Origin: JAXGRD01 sp040766105 | GTDB taxonomy: Bacteria > Bacillota > Clostridia > Peptostreptococcales > Anaerovoracaceae | Reading direction: 5' to 3' | DNA length: 64,000 nucleotides | Assembly (NCBI GenBank): GCA_040766105.1 | Contig: JAXGRD010000005.1 | Span: 1 to 64,000 of the forward strand | Part shown: positions 17,042 to 25,835 of the stretch, in pieces | Layout: every line of letters begins with the position of its first letter | Position numbering within the stretch: position 1 is the stretch's first letter | Program-made: the position numbers and the translations under genes | Notes under the pieces: generated by a model | Databases searched by the model: none | Told to the model about the DNA's origin: nothing | Seen by the model: only the letters and a program-made list of their open reading frames with translations

Positions 17042-17070
17042 TTGACAACCATTGGGAAATATAGTAAGAT
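17042..17070 (+). promoter_or_regulatory. Sigma-A promoter for tRNA-Thr/tuf
   Basis: A perfect TTGACA, a 17-nt spacer and TAAGAT lie 14 nt before tRNA-Thr. No terminator separates the tRNA from tuf, so this promoter probably serves both. Confidence 0.8.
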
Positions 17071-17084
17071 AGCAATGTTAATGC

Positions 17085-17161
<77 letters not shown>

Positions 17162-17239
17162 AAAACAAAAAAGATAGTATTATTGGTCAGATGACCGCAA
17201 ACGTGTACGTCGGAATCCGACGCTTAGGAGGAAATAACA

Positions 17240-18433
17240 ATGGCAAAACAGAAGTTTGAAAGAAACAAAACCCATGTAAACATCGGAACCATCGGGCACG
17301 TAGACCATGGTAAAACGACTTTGACAGCTGCGATCACCACAACACTGCAGCAGAGATATGCACTGGGTGAGAAGGTAGCCTTCGACCAGATCGACAAGGC
17401 ACCCGAAGAGAAGGAAAGAGGAATCACCATTTCCACATCTCACGTAGAATATGAAACACCCAACAGACACTACGCACATGTAGACTGCCCGGGCCACGCC
17501 GACTATGTAAAGAACATGATCACCGGAGCAGCCCAGATGGACGGAGCAATCCTGGTAGTAGCAGCAACAGACGGTCCCATGCCCCAGACAAGAGAGCACA
17601 TCCTGCTTTCCCGTCAGGTAGGCGTACCTTACATCATCGTGTTCCTGAACAAGTGTGACATGGTAGATGACGAGGAACTGCTGGACTTGGTAGAAATGGA
17701 AGTCAGAGAACTTCTTGATGAATATGAGTTCCCCGGAGATGATACCCCTGTAATCAGAGGATCCGCTTTGAAAGCACTGGAAGATCCCGACGGAGAATGG
17801 GGAGACAAGATTGTAGAGCTGATGGAAGCAGTAGATGCCTACATTCCTGAGCCTGAAAGAGATAACGACAAGCCCTTCATCATGCCTGTAGAGGACGTCT
17901 TCTCCATCACCGGAAGAGGAACCGTAGCGACAGGAAGAGTAGAGAGAGGAATCTTGAAGGTCAACGATACCGTAGAAATCATCGGAATGACCGAAGAGAG
18001 AAGAAAGGTCGTTGTAACGGGAATCGAGATGTTCAGAAAGCTTCTGGACGATGCACAGACCGGAGACAACATCGGCGCACTGCTGAGAGGTGTACAGAGA
18101 ACTGAAATCGAAAGAGGCCAGGTACTGGCAGCACCGGGAACCATCAACCCCCACACCAAGTTCAAGGGACAGGTATACGTACTGAAGAAGGAAGAGGGTG
18201 GAAGACATACACCGTTCTTCAACGGATACAGACCCCAGTTCTACTTCAGAACAACGGACGTAACCGGCGACTTGCAGCTACCCGAAGGCACAGAGATGTG
18301 CATGCCCGGAGACAACATTGAGATGGAGATTAACCTGATTACCCCCATCGCCATAGAAGAAGGACTTCGTTTCGCCATCAGAGAAGGTGGAAGAACGGTA
18401 GGATCCGGCGTTGTAACGGGAATCGTAGAGTAA
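17240..18433 (+). CDS. tuf: Elongation factor Tu, copy 1
   Basis: A 397-residue EF-Tu that delivers aminoacyl-tRNA to the ribosome. G1 is GHVDHGKT, the G2 threonine region is ERGITISTSHVEYE, G3 is DCPGHADY, G4 is NKCD, and the beta-barrel domains II/III follow. It differs from copy 2 at 43.6 kb by one residue (D184 here, Q184 there) and by roughly 18 nucleotides. Identity extends from about 15 nt upstream (TAGGAGGAAATAACA) to about 11 nt past the stop, then ends abruptly. It lies between tRNA-Thr and a terminator. Confidence 0.97.
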   Translation: MAKQKFERNKTHVNIGTIGHVDHGKTTLTAAITTTLQQRYALGEKVAFDQIDKAPEEKERGITISTSHVEYETPNRHYAHVDCPGHADYVKNMITGAAQMDGAILVVAATDGPMPQTREHILLSRQVGVPYIIVFLNKCDMVDDEELLDLVEMEVRELLDEYEFPGDDTPVIRGSALKALEDPDGEWGDKIVELMEAVDAYIPEPERDNDKPFIMPVEDVFSITGRGTVATGRVERGILKVNDTVEIIGMTEERRKVVVTGIEMFRKLLDDAQTGDNIGALLRGVQRTEIERGQVLAAPGTINPHTKFKGQVYVLKKEEGGRHTPFFNGYRPQFYFRTTDVTGDLQLPEGTEMCMPGDNIEMEINLITPIAIEEGLRFAIREGGRTVGSGVVTGIVE

Positions 18434-18456
18434 GACTAGAATAATATGAGATGAGA

Positions 18457-18485
18457 GGAACTGTCCATTAGGCAGTTCCTTTTTC
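18457..18485 (+). terminator. Intrinsic terminator after tuf copy 1
   Basis: GGAACTG/CAGTTCC stem with a 9-nt loop followed by TTTTT. Confidence 0.85.
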
Positions 18486-18705
18486 GATGAAGTGTGGCAA
18501 ACAGATGTAGAATAATAAGTCTATTGGTGTTTCTACTTTTTGTCCACTAATATGAAAAAATTAAGCCGGAGTATTTGGACATAAATGGACATCGCATTCG
18601 CCTATCTACTTTTTGACGAAAATAAAGTTATATTAAGCCGGTATCCGCAAGGTCGTGAGGTGGAAGGTGGAAAAACAATGGCTTAATTCTATTGTTTTTT
18701 CTCAA

Positions 18706-18735
18706 TTGACCCGATGGAGAGAGTGACTATATACT
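18706..18735 (+). promoter_or_regulatory. Putative promoter of the ABC exporter genes
   Basis: TTGACC, an 18-nt spacer and TATACT (a TATATA at 16 nt is an alternative) lie about 105 nt before the ATPase start. Confidence 0.45.
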
Positions 18736-18839
18736 CTAACGATATCGGAAGAGGAATATATCTTCTCAGAAGTTGTATATGCAAAGGGCCCTATGGTAAA
18801 ATACCATCGGAACGTATTATCCTAGAAAAGGAGAAGAAC

Positions 18840-19748
18840 ATGAACGAGATTATGACGCTGGATGTGAAGGGGATTACCAAGGCCTTTGGCGATAACATTG
18901 CTATTGACGGGTTGCGCTTTCACATGAAAGAGCCGGGGGTTTTTGGCTTGATTGGAACCAATGGTGCGGGGAAGACGACCGCCATACGATGTATCTTAGG
19001 CATCATGGGTTCCGACGGAGGAGAAGCGACATGGTTGGGGAAGAAGATTACAAGGGACACGCTGGGATTCGGCTACATGCCGGAAGAGAGGGGTGTCTAC
19101 ATGAAGTCCAAGGTGCTGGTGCAGCTGGTTTATTTTGGCATGCTTCGAGGGATGACGAAGAAAGAGGCAGAGGAGTCGGCGTTGCGGTATTTGAAACGGC
19201 TCAATGTGGAAGAGTATAAGGATATGTTGGTGGAAAAATTGTCCAAGGGGAACCAGCAGAAGATTCAGCTGATAGCCACATTGGTTCACGAGCCGGATTT
19301 GATTTTTTTGGACGAGCCCTTTAGCGGCTTAGATCCCATCAACACCGAAGCCTTGCGAACACTCATTGAGGAGTTGGTGGAAGAGGGAAAGTATATCGTG
19401 ATGAGTTCCCATCAAATGAATATTGTTGAGGATTTTTGCAACGACATTGCTCTTCTCCATAAGGGCAAGACGATTCTTGCCGGGAACCTGAGAGAAATAA
19501 AGGAAGGCTACGGCCGAACCAATCTCATGGTGGAAGCTGTGGGAGAAATCGATGAAATTGCAGAGAGAAATGGACTGCGCTTAATTCAAAAGAAGGCGAA
19601 CCTTTCCGAATACGCCATTACGGGAGACGAGATGGCAGAGGGATTTCTTCAAGATATGTTGGGAGAGGGAATCTTCCCCCTAAGGTATGAGATTGCGGAG
19701 CCATCCCTCCACCAGATCTTCATTGAGAAAGTAGGTGAACAACAATGA
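18840..19748 (+). CDS. ABC exporter ATP-binding protein (NatA-like)
   Basis: A 302-residue ABC ATPase with Walker A GTNGAGKTT, a signature motif LSKGNQQK of the NatA type, and Walker B LIFLDEPFSGLDP. A 70-residue C-terminal extension is typical of exporter ATPases. The start at 18840 is chosen for the RBS (AAAGGAGAAGA) and family N-terminus. It overlaps its permease gene by 4 nt (ATGA). NatA relatives drive Na+ or drug/peptide export; the substrate here is not known. Confidence 0.85.
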   Translation: MNEIMTLDVKGITKAFGDNIAIDGLRFHMKEPGVFGLIGTNGAGKTTAIRCILGIMGSDGGEATWLGKKITRDTLGFGYMPEERGVYMKSKVLVQLVYFGMLRGMTKKEAEESALRYLKRLNVEEYKDMLVEKLSKGNQQKIQLIATLVHEPDLIFLDEPFSGLDPINTEALRTLIEELVEEGKYIVMSSHQMNIVEDFCNDIALLHKGKTILAGNLREIKEGYGRTNLMVEAVGEIDEIAERNGLRLIQKKANLSEYAITGDEMAEGFLQDMLGEGIFPLRYEIAEPSLHQIFIEKVGEQQ

Positions 19749-20986
19749 AACAGATTATGACCGTTTTTCAATTCACCTTTAACGATGCCATTAAGAAGAA
19801 GTCCTTCGTCATATCGACGATTATTATTTTGGTACTGATTGTCATCGCCAGTTTGATCCCCAAGGGTGTGGATCTCTTCACGGGAGGGGAAACATCCAAG
19901 GAGGACAGAACGGGCGCAACCTACTACTATGTAGATGATGGAAATGTGCTGCCTTCGGGACAGGCCACACTGGAGGCGACCTTCCCCGATGCAAAGATAC
20001 AAAAGATTGAAGCCGGAAAATTGGATCAGTACAAGAAGGATATTCGGGACAATCAACCGGAAAACTCCATCATTTTGGTGTCTCGAGACGGGGACAAACC
20101 TACCATTAAAATATTTACCAGCAGCTTCCTAAAGGGAATCAATCCTACTGTTGCGGGAGATGCTCTCAGCAAGTCTTACACCGTAGAGATCTTGGCGGAG
20201 GCAGGGGTGTCACAGGCGCGGATCGGGCAAGCAATGGAACCGCTTGCTGTAGAGACGGAGTCGGTGAGCCCGGTTACGGTGACTTCCTACATTGTGTCCA
20301 TTTTACTTACCTTTTTGATTTTCTTCTCCATATACTACTATGGTTATGCAGTCGCCATGTCGGTGGCTACTGAGAAGGCATCCAGGGTAATGGAAACCTT
20401 GGTGGTTTCGGCCAAGCCCTCCAGAATCCTCATTGGAAAGATTTTGGCAATGGGAGCAATAGGATTGATACAACTGGCCCTTCTGGTTACCGTAGGGGGT
20501 TTGTGCTACAAGCTTTTTATTCCGAAAGGCTTTATGATTGCCGGCATGTCCCTTGATATCTCCGGATTCAATGTGGCAACCATCTTGATTTTGCTGGTGT
20601 ACTTCCTCTTGGGATATCTTCTCTATGCGGTGATGAACTCTGTGAGCGGAGCATTGGTGAGCAAGATCGAAGATCTCAGTTCGGCTATGATGCCTGTAAT
20701 GGTCATTGCCCTAGGGTCTTTTTACATGGGTTATATTTCGGTGGCCATGGGCGGGAAGAATACCCTCGCCACTGTTGCAACTTACATTCCCTTTTCTTCC
20801 CCCTTCGTCATTCCGTCAAGGGTGCTCAACGGAGAGTTGACCACTATGAATATTGTCATCTCCCTGCTGATACTCATTGCAGCCATTGTAATCATTACCA
20901 TGATATCGGTGAGAATCTACTCCGTATCCGTGCTCCGATATGGCAATCGGCTTAGTATGTTCAAGGTGCTACGAGAGAAAAGATAG
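19745..20986 (+). CDS. ABC exporter permease (NatB-like)
   Basis: A 413-residue ABC-2 type permease: one N-terminal helix (about 19-38), a roughly 140-residue extracytoplasmic domain, then five or six helices from about residue 180 onward (IVSILLTFLIFFSIYYYGY and following). The conserved cytoplasmic segment EKASRVMETLVVSAKPSRILIGKI is characteristic of the NatB/DrrB group. It is translationally coupled to the ATPase by a 4-nt overlap. No dedicated regulator lies next to the pair. Confidence 0.85.
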   Translation: MKQIMTVFQFTFNDAIKKKSFVISTIIILVLIVIASLIPKGVDLFTGGETSKEDRTGATYYYVDDGNVLPSGQATLEATFPDAKIQKIEAGKLDQYKKDIRDNQPENSIILVSRDGDKPTIKIFTSSFLKGINPTVAGDALSKSYTVEILAEAGVSQARIGQAMEPLAVETESVSPVTVTSYIVSILLTFLIFFSIYYYGYAVAMSVATEKASRVMETLVVSAKPSRILIGKILAMGAIGLIQLALLVTVGGLCYKLFIPKGFMIAGMSLDISGFNVATILILLVYFLLGYLLYAVMNSVSGALVSKIEDLSSAMMPVMVIALGSFYMGYISVAMGGKNTLATVATYIPFSSPFVIPSRVLNGELTTMNIVISLLILIAAIVIITMISVRIYSVSVLRYGNRLSMFKVLREKR

Positions 20987-21099
20987 TGATTTATTTCACT
21001 AAATGAAATCTATATTCAAAAAAAGGGTGGCATCCGGAGTGAAATGTGATATAGTGTATATTAGATACAAAAAGATCTTATATAGAAAAGGGAGGGATT

Positions 21100-21639
21100 A
21101 TGTTTAAAGAAAGGAAAAGAAGAAAAGGCGCGGTGCTATCTTTAATGTTAGCACTGATGCTTGTTATTGGCGGTTTGCCGTTCACGTCGCTGGCTATGGA
21201 CAACGAGGAAGTGCCGGCAGATGCTCCCCAGGTAACAGAGGTTGTACCGGTGGAAGAAGAGCTTACCGTTGAAACGGAGGAAGAAGCGATGCCGGAAGGG
21301 GATGTGGAAGAACCTGTTGTTCCCGCCAAAGAACCGGTAGCACGTGCGGCGGCAGTGGAGGAAGGCCCTGTGGCTGATACGAAAGCGGTGGCGGCGGTCG
21401 AAATGATTCCGGTTACCATTGAAAACTCCTTCTATATGACGGAGATTACCAGAAATGCAGGGTATTCTCTGGATGGATTTGATACGACCATAAAGAACAA
21501 CCAGACCGGAGAAATCTATACCTTTGCTGGCCTCGGGGAAAAGGTGAACACATACAAAAATGGCAGCAATAGGGACGTTGCCGTTGATCCCAATGTTTCT
21601 TGGTACCGCATGGAAGTGGAACTTCCCAAGTACAATTAG
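21100..21639 (+). CDS. Surface protein, N-terminal part (stops at in-frame amber)
   Basis: A 179-residue product with a typical long signal peptide (basic RKRRKG, hydrophobic core, cleavage near residue 32), then an acidic Glu/Val/Pro-rich linker and the beginning of an extracellular beta-rich domain. Translation halts at a TAG (21637-21639) in the middle of that domain. The same reading frame continues without interruption to 22887 and contains the cell-wall anchor. The most likely reading is one 594-residue gene broken by a single nonsense change, for example CAG to TAG. RBS AGGGAGGG precedes the ATG. Confidence 0.7.
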   Translation: MFKERKRRKGAVLSLMLALMLVIGGLPFTSLAMDNEEVPADAPQVTEVVPVEEELTVETEEEAMPEGDVEEPVVPAKEPVARAAAVEEGPVADTKAVAAVEMIPVTIENSFYMTEITRNAGYSLDGFDTTIKNNQTGEIYTFAGLGEKVNTYKNGSNRDVAVDPNVSWYRMEVELPKYN

Positions 21640-21648
21640 GATGGATCC

Positions 21649-22887
21649 TTGGCAACCTATTCCTATGTTGAGGAGCAATCCACCAGTTATTCCTCTCATA
21701 TGTTGCTCAACGGCATTCACTACAGCAATGCCAGTTCGAACATAGTTCATGAGGGAGGAGAGCCACTAAAGCTTCGAGGATTCTGGATTGAGCAGATAAC
21801 GCCGATCGTGGATATCGAGTTTTTCGGAAAGCCACAGGCTACTTCTTTGACCTTTACCCAAACCGGCGGGACGAAGACACCGGCAGGTGTTGCGGTCTTT
21901 GACCCGGATCATAAGGTTACAGCAACCTTTGATGTTGATGCTGCCCAAAAAACGCATTATGTTTTGGATGGTAGTGATAAACAAGAAATCATACGGGATT
22001 TCGCGCATCTCAGAGCAGCTGTATATACTTGGGACTATGGAAACGTGGGAGATCGGGACTTTATCGTGGATGCACCTGATATTATCGGTTATGTCAAGAC
22101 CCTGACGGGCGATTATCGCAACGGATGGCAACTGATATACAAGCAGGAAATGGCGGTAAACTACTCGGCTGGTGAAAACGGCACCACTACCGATGCTTTG
22201 TCGGAAACGGTTCTCTTTGGAGAAATGCCTGCATCCATTCCGAACATCACAGCCAATGACGGCTATGGGTTCGTCGGTTGGGCTTTGGAAGGAACCACAG
22301 AATTGGTGGATCCTGCTACCATTGCCATCGAAGAAAATATGACCTTTGTAGCCCAGTATAAGGAACTTAAAGGGACGGTGGAAGTGACTGTAGTGGACAA
22401 GGATGACAACAGCATTTTGCTGGAAGGTGCCACTGTTCGACTTGAGCTGGTAGATAAGGTTGCAACGGAAGGAGCCGATGCATCTGTAAAAGCAGACTTT
22501 GTGGGGCCTGCCATGGAACAGGTAACGGATGTAAACGGCACTGCCTTGTACGAAAACGTTCCTCCCGGAGAGTATAAAGTCACACAACTATCCACCATTG
22601 ACGGATATATCAAGTGGGATGGAGAAATGACCATTGTGGTTACGGGACAAGAGGATGTGCCTGTGGTAGCCCTTATCCAAAATGAGAAGATTCCTGCTGC
22701 TCCGGAAGAAGTGACGCCGGCGGATCCCACTACGACAGATCCGGCAACAAATCCTGCAAAGGAAGGAACAGTAAGTAAGAAGGCCACACCAAAGACAGGC
22801 GACGAATCCATGGTTGGGTTCATGACAGCACTGCTCCTCTTGGGAGGAATTGCGTGTCTGGGTCTGGCAAGAAGAAAGATCAACTAA
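21649..22887 (+). CDS. Surface protein, C-terminal part with sortase signal
   Basis: This is the in-frame continuation of the upstream gene after the amber codon. An internal TTG at 21649 would be the first possible start, but it has only a modest RBS-like GGATGG. Domains in order are: a beta-rich region; an InlB/Listeria-Bacteroides-like repeat (about 22174-22365, with YGFVGWALEG and MTFVAQYK); a SpaA/Cna-B-like domain (about 22369-22683, with GTALYENVPPGEYKVTQ); a Pro/Thr linker; the sortase motif TPKTGDE; a hydrophobic helix; and RRK. Without the upstream signal peptide this part cannot be exported, so it is functional only if the amber codon is read through or is a sequencing error. Confidence 0.7.
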   Translation: MATYSYVEEQSTSYSSHMLLNGIHYSNASSNIVHEGGEPLKLRGFWIEQITPIVDIEFFGKPQATSLTFTQTGGTKTPAGVAVFDPDHKVTATFDVDAAQKTHYVLDGSDKQEIIRDFAHLRAAVYTWDYGNVGDRDFIVDAPDIIGYVKTLTGDYRNGWQLIYKQEMAVNYSAGENGTTTDALSETVLFGEMPASIPNITANDGYGFVGWALEGTTELVDPATIAIEENMTFVAQYKELKGTVEVTVVDKDDNSILLEGATVRLELVDKVATEGADASVKADFVGPAMEQVTDVNGTALYENVPPGEYKVTQLSTIDGYIKWDGEMTIVVTGQEDVPVVALIQNEKIPAAPEEVTPADPTTTDPATNPAKEGTVSKKATPKTGDESMVGFMTALLLLGGIACLGLARRKIN

Positions 22888-22896
22888 AAAAACACT

Positions 22897-22926
22897 AAAA
22901 ACTGCGGGGCAATCCCGCAGTTTTTT
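22897..22926 (+). terminator. Intrinsic terminator after the surface protein
   Basis: A strong stem AAAACTGCGGG/CCCGCAGTTTT with a 5-nt loop and a T-run. Confidence 0.9.
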
Positions 22927-22990
22927 GGTGTTGAATTGCATAAACGAGTGTGGTAGTATGGAAAAGTTGGTTGTAGGAGATGCCTATATG

Positions 22991-23097
22991 GCTGTCCTAC
23001 GCAATTTCTCTGGAGAGTTTTCGTTACGACGAAGCGCCGAAGGTGGAGGCCGGTTATGCCGGTGGGTCTCTCAGGCACAAAGGACAGAGCTATCACG
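22991..23097 (+). promoter_or_regulatory. Glycine riboswitch, single aptamer
   Basis: The conserved core of a glycine aptamer is present: GGAGAG near the 5' side, the GCGCCGAAGG bulge, a variable P3 hairpin (GCCGG/CCGGT), and CTCTCAGGCACAAAGGACAG on the 3' side. CTGTCCT at 22992-22998 can pair with AGGACAG at 23081-23087 to close the element. Only one aptamer is seen. A terminator hairpin follows at 23118, and the controlled gene is an AGCS-family Na+/alanine-glycine symporter, a known class of glycine-riboswitch target. Confidence 0.88.
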
Positions 23098-23117
23098 CTT
23101 GTTATTATCCTCTTGAG

Positions 23118-23141
23118 AAAGCCATAAGGGCTTTATTTTTT
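23118..23141 (+). terminator. Expression-platform terminator of the glycine riboswitch
   Basis: AAAGCC/GGCTTT stem with a 5-nt loop followed by ATTTTTTT, between the aptamer and the symporter start. It likely forms or melts according to glycine binding. Confidence 0.7.
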
Positions 23142-23171
23142 TACGTATAAATGCAGAACGAAAGGAGACAT

Positions 23172-24587
23172 ATGGACGGTTTCGTAAAAGTATTGGTTGC
23201 CATTGATGATTGGATATGGGGGGTTCCACTAATCGTATTGATTATGGGGACGGGCATATTCTTGACGGTGCGCTTGGGTGTGCTGCAGTTTCGGAAGTTG
23301 GGAAAGGCACTCCATTATATGGTGCGCAATGAAGAAGACGGGGTTGGTGAAGTGACCAGCTTTGGCGCTCTTTGTACTGCTTTGGCAGCCACCATCGGAA
23401 CGGGAAATATTGTAGGGGTTGCCACTGCTGTTGTAGCAGGTGGGCCGGGTGCCCTGTTTTGGATGATTGTCGCAGCCTGTTTCGGTATGGCGACCAAGTA
23501 CGCGGAAGGTATATTGGCGGTAAAGTTTAGAAGGTTGGATGAAGATGGTCACGCCTTGGGAGGCCCCTTCCTCTACATTGAAAAAGGCATGGGTCTTCGA
23601 TGGAAGTGGCTTGGAAAGTTGTTTGCCGTCTTTGGTGTGGGAGCCGGCCTCTTGGGCATCGGAACCATTACCCAGGTCAACGGAATTGCTGCAGCGGCGC
23701 AGAGCTTCTTTGATCCGCAGGTGGAGAATACGGCATCTATTTTGGGCAAGGATTATTCCTGGGCAGTCATCATTGCTGCCGTGATTGTTGCAGGCTTGAC
23801 TGCCTTGGTGGTAATCGGCGGAATTCAAAGAATTGCCAGTGTCACCATGGTAGTGGTGCCCTTTATGGCCATTACTTATGTGGGGGTCTGTGTGGTAATT
23901 TTGATTGCCAACATTTCTGAGATACCCTATGCCATTGCCACCGTTGTGAAAGGAGCCTTCGGATTGGATGCGGTTGCGGGAGGTGCCTTGGGGGCATTGA
24001 TGATTGCCATGCAAAAGGGCGTTGCCAGAGGAATCTTCTCCAACGAAGCGGGCCTGGGAAGCGCTCCTATTGCGGCTGCGGCGGCCCAAACCCATGAGCC
24101 GGTAAGACAGGCATTAGTTTCCATGACCGGAACTTTTATAGACACCATCATCATTTGCAATATGACGGGCTTGACCATCATGGTCACGGGGGCCTGGGAT
24201 GTGGGCATGGAAGGGGTAAATGTTACGATCTTTGCCTTTGGTACCGGCCTTCCTTGGAGTCAGCAAGTGGGAGCGTTGGTGCTGTTGGCATGCTTGTCCA
24301 TCTTCGCCTTCACTACCATACTAGGTTGGGACTACTACAGCGAGCGGTGCTTGGAGTATTTAACCGGCGGAAAAGGCTCTGTTCTTCGTACCTATCGATG
24401 GCTGTATATTCTCGCTGTTCTCATTGGACCATTTCTTTCTTTGGATGCTGTTTGGACCATTGCGGATATTTTCAACGGTCTTATGGCTATTCCCAATCTC
24501 ATAGCCCTCTTGGCTCTTAACGGCATTATTGTGGCGGAAACGCGCAGCTACTTTAAGCGATTGCAGGATGGGATAATTCAAGGATAA
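23172..24587 (+). CDS. Sodium/alanine-glycine symporter (AGCS family)
   Basis: A 471-residue polytopic membrane transporter with about ten hydrophobic helices. AGCS-family motifs are visible: GALCTALAATIGTGNIVGVATAV in the N-terminal third, FGMATKYAEGILAVKFR, and GIFSNEAGLGSAPIAAAAA. It should take up glycine or alanine with Na+. The start at 23172 is chosen because AAAGGAGA precedes it; an upstream ATG at 23151 has no RBS. Control by the preceding glycine riboswitch supports glycine as substrate or signal. Confidence 0.93.
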   Translation: MDGFVKVLVAIDDWIWGVPLIVLIMGTGIFLTVRLGVLQFRKLGKALHYMVRNEEDGVGEVTSFGALCTALAATIGTGNIVGVATAVVAGGPGALFWMIVAACFGMATKYAEGILAVKFRRLDEDGHALGGPFLYIEKGMGLRWKWLGKLFAVFGVGAGLLGIGTITQVNGIAAAAQSFFDPQVENTASILGKDYSWAVIIAAVIVAGLTALVVIGGIQRIASVTMVVVPFMAITYVGVCVVILIANISEIPYAIATVVKGAFGLDAVAGGALGALMIAMQKGVARGIFSNEAGLGSAPIAAAAAQTHEPVRQALVSMTGTFIDTIIICNMTGLTIMVTGAWDVGMEGVNVTIFAFGTGLPWSQQVGALVLLACLSIFAFTTILGWDYYSERCLEYLTGGKGSVLRTYRWLYILAVLIGPFLSLDAVWTIADIFNGLMAIPNLIALLALNGIIVAETRSYFKRLQDGIIQG

Positions 24588-24633
24588 CCGTTGACTTGCA
24601 CCATCTTCTCGGATATAATGACATTGTTGAAGG

Positions 24634-24657
24634 CTGCGAGGTCCCCTCGCAGTTTTT
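24634..24657 (+). terminator. Intrinsic terminator after the symporter
   Basis: CTGCGAGG/CCTCGCAG stem with a 3-nt loop followed by TTTTT. Confidence 0.9.
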
Positions 24658-24693
24658 AATTTCAACAAGGCGCCTGTTGGCAGAAATAATCCC

Positions 24694-24722
24694 TTGACAT
24701 TGACAACGGGATAATATAACAT
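24694..24722 (+). promoter_or_regulatory. Promoter of the rpmG-secE-nusG-rpl operon
   Basis: TTGACA at 24694-24699 is followed by TATAAC (15-nt spacer) or TAACAT (17-nt spacer). It lies just after the terminator and about 80 nt before rpmG. Confidence 0.6.
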
Positions 24723-24799
24723 TAATGGGCATCTTTATGAGATTTTATAACAGAGTCGGGTTGCGACTCTGATTTAGGAGTAACGGAGGAATAATAGAC

Positions 24800-24949
24800 A
24801 TGAGAGTAAGAGTTACACTTGCCTGTGGAGAGTGCAAGCAGAGAAATTACAACACCATGAAGAACAAGCAGACGACCCCGGATCGCGTGGAATTCAGCAA
24901 GTACTGCCCGTTTTGTAAAAAGCATACACTTCACAAAGAAACCAAATAA
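24800..24949 (+). CDS. rpmG: 50S ribosomal protein L33
   Basis: A 49-residue L33 of the zinc-binding type, with two cysteine pairs (CGEC near residue 9 and CPFC near residue 36) and the conserved NYNTMKNKQTTPDRVEFSKY core. A RBS (ACGGAGGA) precedes the ATG. It is the first gene of the rpmG-secE-nusG-rplKA cluster, as in other Firmicutes, and it is easy to miss because of its size. Confidence 0.95.
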   Translation: MRVRVTLACGECKQRNYNTMKNKQTTPDRVEFSKYCPFCKKHTLHKETK

Positions 24950-24960
24950 GGAGTGAGCAA

Positions 24961-25233
24961 ATGGCAAAGGTGAAAGGGAATACAAGCGCAAACGCTAAAG
25001 GAAAAGACGTTAAAAAGCGTGCAACACCCCCCAAGAGGGAGAAGAGAAATCTCAAAGAGTATTTCAAGGGTGTCAGGCTTGAGATGAAGAAGGTTGTGTG
25101 GCCTACCAGAAAGGAACTGGGAGCCTATACGGCTGTCGTTTTCGTTACTTGTGCTTTCTTCGCTCTGGCATTTTGGGCCATCGATTCAGGGTTCTTGGCA
25201 ATCCTCAAGGGACTGCTGGGAATCAATATGTAA
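24961..25233 (+). CDS. secE: Preprotein translocase subunit SecE
   Basis: A 90-residue SecE: a lysine-rich 30-residue N-terminus, then the conserved amphipathic segment (NLKEYFKGVRLEMKKVVWPT), then one transmembrane helix (about residues 55-82). It stabilises SecY in the protein-export channel. The RBS is AAGGAG, and nusG follows 11 nt later. Confidence 0.95.
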   Translation: MAKVKGNTSANAKGKDVKKRATPPKREKRNLKEYFKGVRLEMKKVVWPTRKELGAYTAVVFVTCAFFALAFWAIDSGFLAILKGLLGINM

Positions 25234-25244
25234 GGGGTATAGGA

Positions 25245-25820
25245 ATGTCTGAAATAGAAAAAACTACAATTTCCCCGAAAAAGGAGGAAGGCCTGCGAGG
25301 AGACGGGACACCCAAGTGGTATGTCGTCCATACTTATTCGGGTCACGAGAATAAGGTAAAGGTCAATATCGAGAAACTGGTGGAGAACAGAGGGATGCAG
25401 GACTTGATCCTCAAAGTTGTGGTCCCCACGGAAGATAAAGCGGAACCCAAGGACGGACGCATGGTCATCAAGACCAGAAAGATGTTCCCGGGCTATGTCA
25501 TCGTCAAGATGATTGTTACCAACGAATCTTGGTATCTTGTTCGAAACACCCAAGGTGTTACCGGCTTTGTCGGTCACGGTTCCGACCCGGTGCCCCTCAC
25601 CATTGAAGAGGTAAGGCGTATGGGAATCGAGAAGATTCACATCGATTTGGATCTTCATCCGGGAGATGAAATCAAGGTTATCAACGGACCCTTTGAAAGC
25701 TTTATGGGCGTGGTAGAAGGCGTCAACGAAGAGAAGGAAACTGTCAAAGCAAAGATTTCCATGTTTGGTAGAGATACCCCCGTGGAATTGGAGTTTGCAC
25801 AAATAGATAAAATTACATAA
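25245..25820 (+). CDS. nusG: Transcription termination/antitermination protein NusG
   Basis: A 191-residue NusG with the N-terminal NGN domain (KWYVVHTYSGHENKVK, then RKMFPGYVIVKM and GVTGFVG) and a C-terminal KOW domain (GDEIKVINGPFESFMGVVE). The ATG at 25245 is chosen for its position after AGGGGTATAGGA and the usual protein length; the open frame extends further upstream inside secE. It modulates RNA polymerase elongation and couples it to translation. Confidence 0.95.
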   Translation: MSEIEKTTISPKKEEGLRGDGTPKWYVVHTYSGHENKVKVNIEKLVENRGMQDLILKVVVPTEDKAEPKDGRMVIKTRKMFPGYVIVKMIVTNESWYLVRNTQGVTGFVGHGSDPVPLTIEEVRRMGIEKIHIDLDLHPGDEIKVINGPFESFMGVVEGVNEEKETVKAKISMFGRDTPVELEFAQIDKIT

Positions 25821-25835
25821 GAAAGGAGGATTTAT

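Larger units (their letters stand above)
18434..18839 (+). other. 406-nt gene-free region with repeat motifs
   Basis: After the tuf terminator the region holds TGTAGAATAATAAGTC, two inverted copies of CAAAAAGTAGA (as TCTACTTTTTG at 18532-18542 and 18605-18615), two copies of ATTAAGCCGG and an AACAATGGCTTAA arm (18674-18686). A sigma-A-like promoter for the ABC genes follows. No gene is convincing: an in-frame extension of the ABC ATPase back to 18714 lacks an RBS and is unlike the family. Confidence 0.6.

Noticed and set aside
17180..18208. Long antisense frames over both tuf genes
   Set aside because: They occur at the same place over both copies purely because the coding strand is conserved; no RBS and no family resemblance.
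22927..23150. Small coding frame between the surface protein and the symporter
   Set aside because: The conserved glycine-aptamer core occupies this stretch and explains it better than a short peptide.
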